A DNA stretch of 64,000 nucleotides from Phytophthora colocasiae. Taxonomy: Eukaryota; Oomycota; Peronosporomycetes; Peronosporales; Peronosporaceae. The notes beneath the pieces are model-generated. The model was not told the origin of the DNA and ran no database searches. It saw only the letters and a list, made by a program, of their open reading frames with translations. Location: contig JAGKQI010000034.1 in assembly GCA_018806915.1 (NCBI GenBank), forward strand, positions 992,001-1,056,000, in the 5' to 3' direction. The number at the start of each line of letters is the position of its first letter. Positions within the stretch are counted from its first letter, which is position 1. Shown one piece after another: positions 61,445 to 64,000 of this stretch. Position numbers and translations under genes: made by a program.

Positions 61445-63899
61445 ATGAGTCGCTATCGGGACTACGGCGGCTCTTCCTCCCGCTACGCGCGCAGTAGCAA
61501 CGCCCAAGCCTTCTCCATACCGGACGCAGACTTCCAGCGTGTGGACTCGACGCTCAAGCGGCGGCGTCAGCTCTCTCCTCCGCGTCCAGTCGCCACGTCG
61601 CGCCGTGCCACTCCGACCCCTTCCAACGGAACCATCACGATGCGTGCCAGGTCCAAGTCCAAGTCCCGTGCACGTGACGTTCCTCGCAAGACACCAGGGC
61701 AGCAGTTTATCCCTCTAGGTAGCAACCGCGCAGGAGGAGCTTCTACGCTGAACACGAACAAAGCCAGCTACTACAACCCACCAGAGCCCTTTACGCAGGC
61801 TCCTACAACTGCAATCCGAGCCAGATCCCGTTCACCTCATGGTCGTCAGCGACAATTAGTCAATGCACCACTGGCAATGGCTAGTGGACGTCATCCTTCT
61901 CCGATTTCGATGCGCACACGGTCCAAATCTACCACGAGGGAGATTCAGGACACTGCGGCAGCCGTGCGTCGCAGTCAAAGAGAACGCTCCAAGTCGGCAG
62001 CAAGACGGACTGGTGGCGCACCCATGAGCTCTCGAAGAGAGCCATCACCACCTAGTAGAAAGACTGAGAGCAGCGAAGTGCGCAGCAACAGGAAGCGGGA
62101 GCGGTCCAAATCCAAAACTCGTGAGAGGAAACGTGGTCGTGAACGGGAGAGATCTGCCAGTCGAGACCGACGTTCGAGAGCTGTTGACGATTCTGAAGAA
62201 GAAGAAAAACCGGCAAGAACAGCGTCACGTTCTACTCGACGTGGCAGCAGAGGCAGAAGCACAACTCTACAGGAGATTGAAAAGGCTATTGCTGACGCTG
62301 AGAAGGAACTAGAGCCACATAAACAGGAGTTGAGTGAGATGCAAGACCAACTGGCCAAGTTCCAGAAGCGCATCGAGGCCAAGGCGATCGAGGTGTTCGA
62401 CATTGAGTCTGAGCTAAAAATGCTGCGTGAACGTCGGGAGAGGCGTCTTCCTTCACATCGCACTGATAGCAGTCGTGACGCGAAAAAATCACGCCGATCG
62501 AGGAGCAAGAGCAAGAGCAGAGCACGTGAAAGTCGACGATCAAGTAGTCGCGCGCGTGTGTCCAAACGACCTTGCATCGTGGATCAGGATGATGAAGGCA
62601 GCGACGATGATGATTGTGTCATTATCGATCCGAGCGAGGTAAAGAGAGAATTGGAGGAGAACAATGAAGCGTCGGCAAAAAGCACCGTGGTGCCGAATGA
62701 CGAATCCATGCCAGACCACTTCTGGGGTCGATCTCCGACCCCTAAGGTACTGGCGAATTATCGATTTCGTGCCTTTCCAGACGGTAGTGCTCGCAAAGGC
62801 CGACACCTTGCGTTCAATCCAGCGCAACCTCAAATCTTCGCAACAAGTCCCGACGAAGGTGGCCTCATTTTGTGGAGCTACGAGCGAAAGATACAAGAAG
62901 TTGCGAAGGTGGTGAGTTTGATGCCTTCGTCGTTCCGGAAGGAAAATCCATGTGCCGAATCCATCTCGTGGAGCCCAGACGGAAACCGTATGGCTATGGC
63001 ATTCCGTGATTCTTTGGAGGATATGGGCGAGTTCTGCATTGTGCAACTTCATCAGCTTAAGCTTGGAGAAACCGACATACCACAACCAATTCCTAGTGAC
63101 CGTATTACCTCGAACTGCACTGTTTTGCATCCTCGAGGTATTGCCGCGATTGATTGGCTGCCGAGTGGGTTTGGAGCGGATACTACGAGCCATCAGCTGA
63201 TTACTACTGGCAACTCGGACCATGCCGTTGTGCTGTGGCAAGAGCATGAAAGCCCGCGAGGGGGTACGAAGTTAAAGTTTAATGTCCTACACCGAGACCA
63301 CAAAAGCGAAGTCAAGGCGCTCTGTGTGCACTCATCTCGTGACTGTTTGTACACGGGTGGTCTCGACGGACGAGTGATTCGTTATGACCTGAACAAAGGT
63401 AACAGGGGTGTCCTGATGGAGCGCCGCAAACCGATCTCCAAGATCAACTCGATCCTGGAACACCCGCACAATCCGAATCTGCTCATGGTCAGCTCGATTG
63501 AACATTCTTCCGATACGCAGAATCTGTTGTTGCACGACCTTCGACAGCCCTATGATCCCAATGGAATGTCGCTGGTATCAGAAGGCACCGGAATGAGTCA
63601 GTACCTGGTGCCCCGGTGGTCACCTGCAGGTTACCACGTCTCCTGCGGCAGTAAGACTGGCGTGGTCAATATTTGGGACGTCCGAATGCGTAGTAAGGGC
63701 CATCCCAAGGAGCGTCCACTGCAGCATCTTCAACTCCACCGTAAGTGCTTTCTTTTCGCTTGTGATCCGGCGCGAATGCTCTAACACAGTGCTTATTTGT
63801 ACAGACAAGACGGTGCTGCACGCTACATGGCACCCGCGCTATGATGCCATGTTCAGTGTCTCCCACGACAGAACTCTCGGTATGCTCACGTTCCGATGA
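61445..63899 (+). CDS. WD40-repeat protein with RS-rich N-terminus, two exons
   Basis: Exons 61445-63740 and 63805-63899 with a 64-nt GTAAGT..ACAG intron give 796 residues. The frame is open upstream of 61445 but has no better ATG context. Residues 1-420 are rich in Arg-Ser dipeptides (RSKSKSRARD, RERSKSKTRERKRGRERERS) with a coiled coil near 275-335. Residues about 430-796 form WD40 blades (HLAFNPAQPQIFATSPDEGG, DHKSEVKALCVHSSRDCLYT, ATWHPRYDAMFSVSHDRTLG). RS domains are typical of splicing or RNA-processing factors; the WD40 part faintly resembles DDB2. A nuclear role is likely; a specific identity is not. Confidence 0.72.
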
Positions 63900-64000
63900 G
63901 CAAACTGCAGATACTACTTCGAAGTAGCTTTTCGTCTAGGCCACTCTCTGCTTACATTGTCTTTTAAGCTTGTATCTTGTCGAAAATGAAGGTCTGTAAC

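Overview
The window reads as nuclear DNA of a plant-pathogenic oomycete, most probably Phytophthora or a close relative in the Peronosporales. Evidence: a secreted RXLR-dEER effector gene (23239-23583, minus); genes packed a few hundred bases apart with GT-AG introns of mostly 54-73 nt; initiator-like TCATTYYNCA motifs near starts; and a flagellate-protist gene set (SF-assemblin, FAM227-type protein) beside conserved eukaryotic genes. The species cannot be fixed from the sequence alone.

Region 0-6 kb: the ribosomal protein uS8/RPS15A gene is split by a 4.8-kb Ty1/Copia retrotransposon (917-5687). The element has 129-bp LTRs that read as identical, a 5-bp target duplication (cggca), a primer site complementary to the initiator tRNA-Met anticodon region, and a polypurine tract. 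Its gag-pol is broken by small frameshifts.

Region 6-23.6 kb: a compact array of an SK-like K+ channel, a nardilysin-like M16 protease, a C2-domain protein, the circularly permuted nucleolar GTPase NOG2, a MYND-finger protein, a PH + inositol polyphosphate 4-phosphatase protein, a coiled-coil gene divergent from an SF-assemblin gene, a MATE transporter and the RXLR effector.

Region 23.9-33.8 kb: a repeat-rich island with no intact gene. It holds a 619-bp inverted-repeat element enclosing a gene fragment, a decayed partial copy of the phosphatase gene that itself carries a 339-bp insertion with a 13-bp direct repeat, and six tandem copies of a ~1.14-kb unit (26916-33764). The tandem array begins and ends on the same hexamer, ATCATT, and lies within an initiator-like motif 40 nt upstream of the next gene. 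I consider this the most interesting structure in the window.

Region 33.8-64 kb: gene-dense again. It has a NIPA-like transporter fused to a phospholipase D-like domain, tubulin-folding cofactor D, a FAM227-like gene, a GH17 glucanase with a ricin-type lectin tail (one frameshift), a DOT1-like methyltransferase with nine exons, RIO1 kinase, a small DASH/DAD2-like candidate, APC10, a stand-alone Gag-like zinc-knuckle protein, a WW-PDZ-coiled coil-PH scaffold, an ABC transporter with a voltage-sensor-like N-terminus, and an RS-rich WD40 protein. Several of these act in microtubule or cell-cycle biology (TBCD, APC10, DAD2-like, SF-assemblin), but nothing shows co-regulation. No tRNA, rRNA or CRISPR array was seen. 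Exon boundaries were inferred by reading frames and GT-AG sites by eye.
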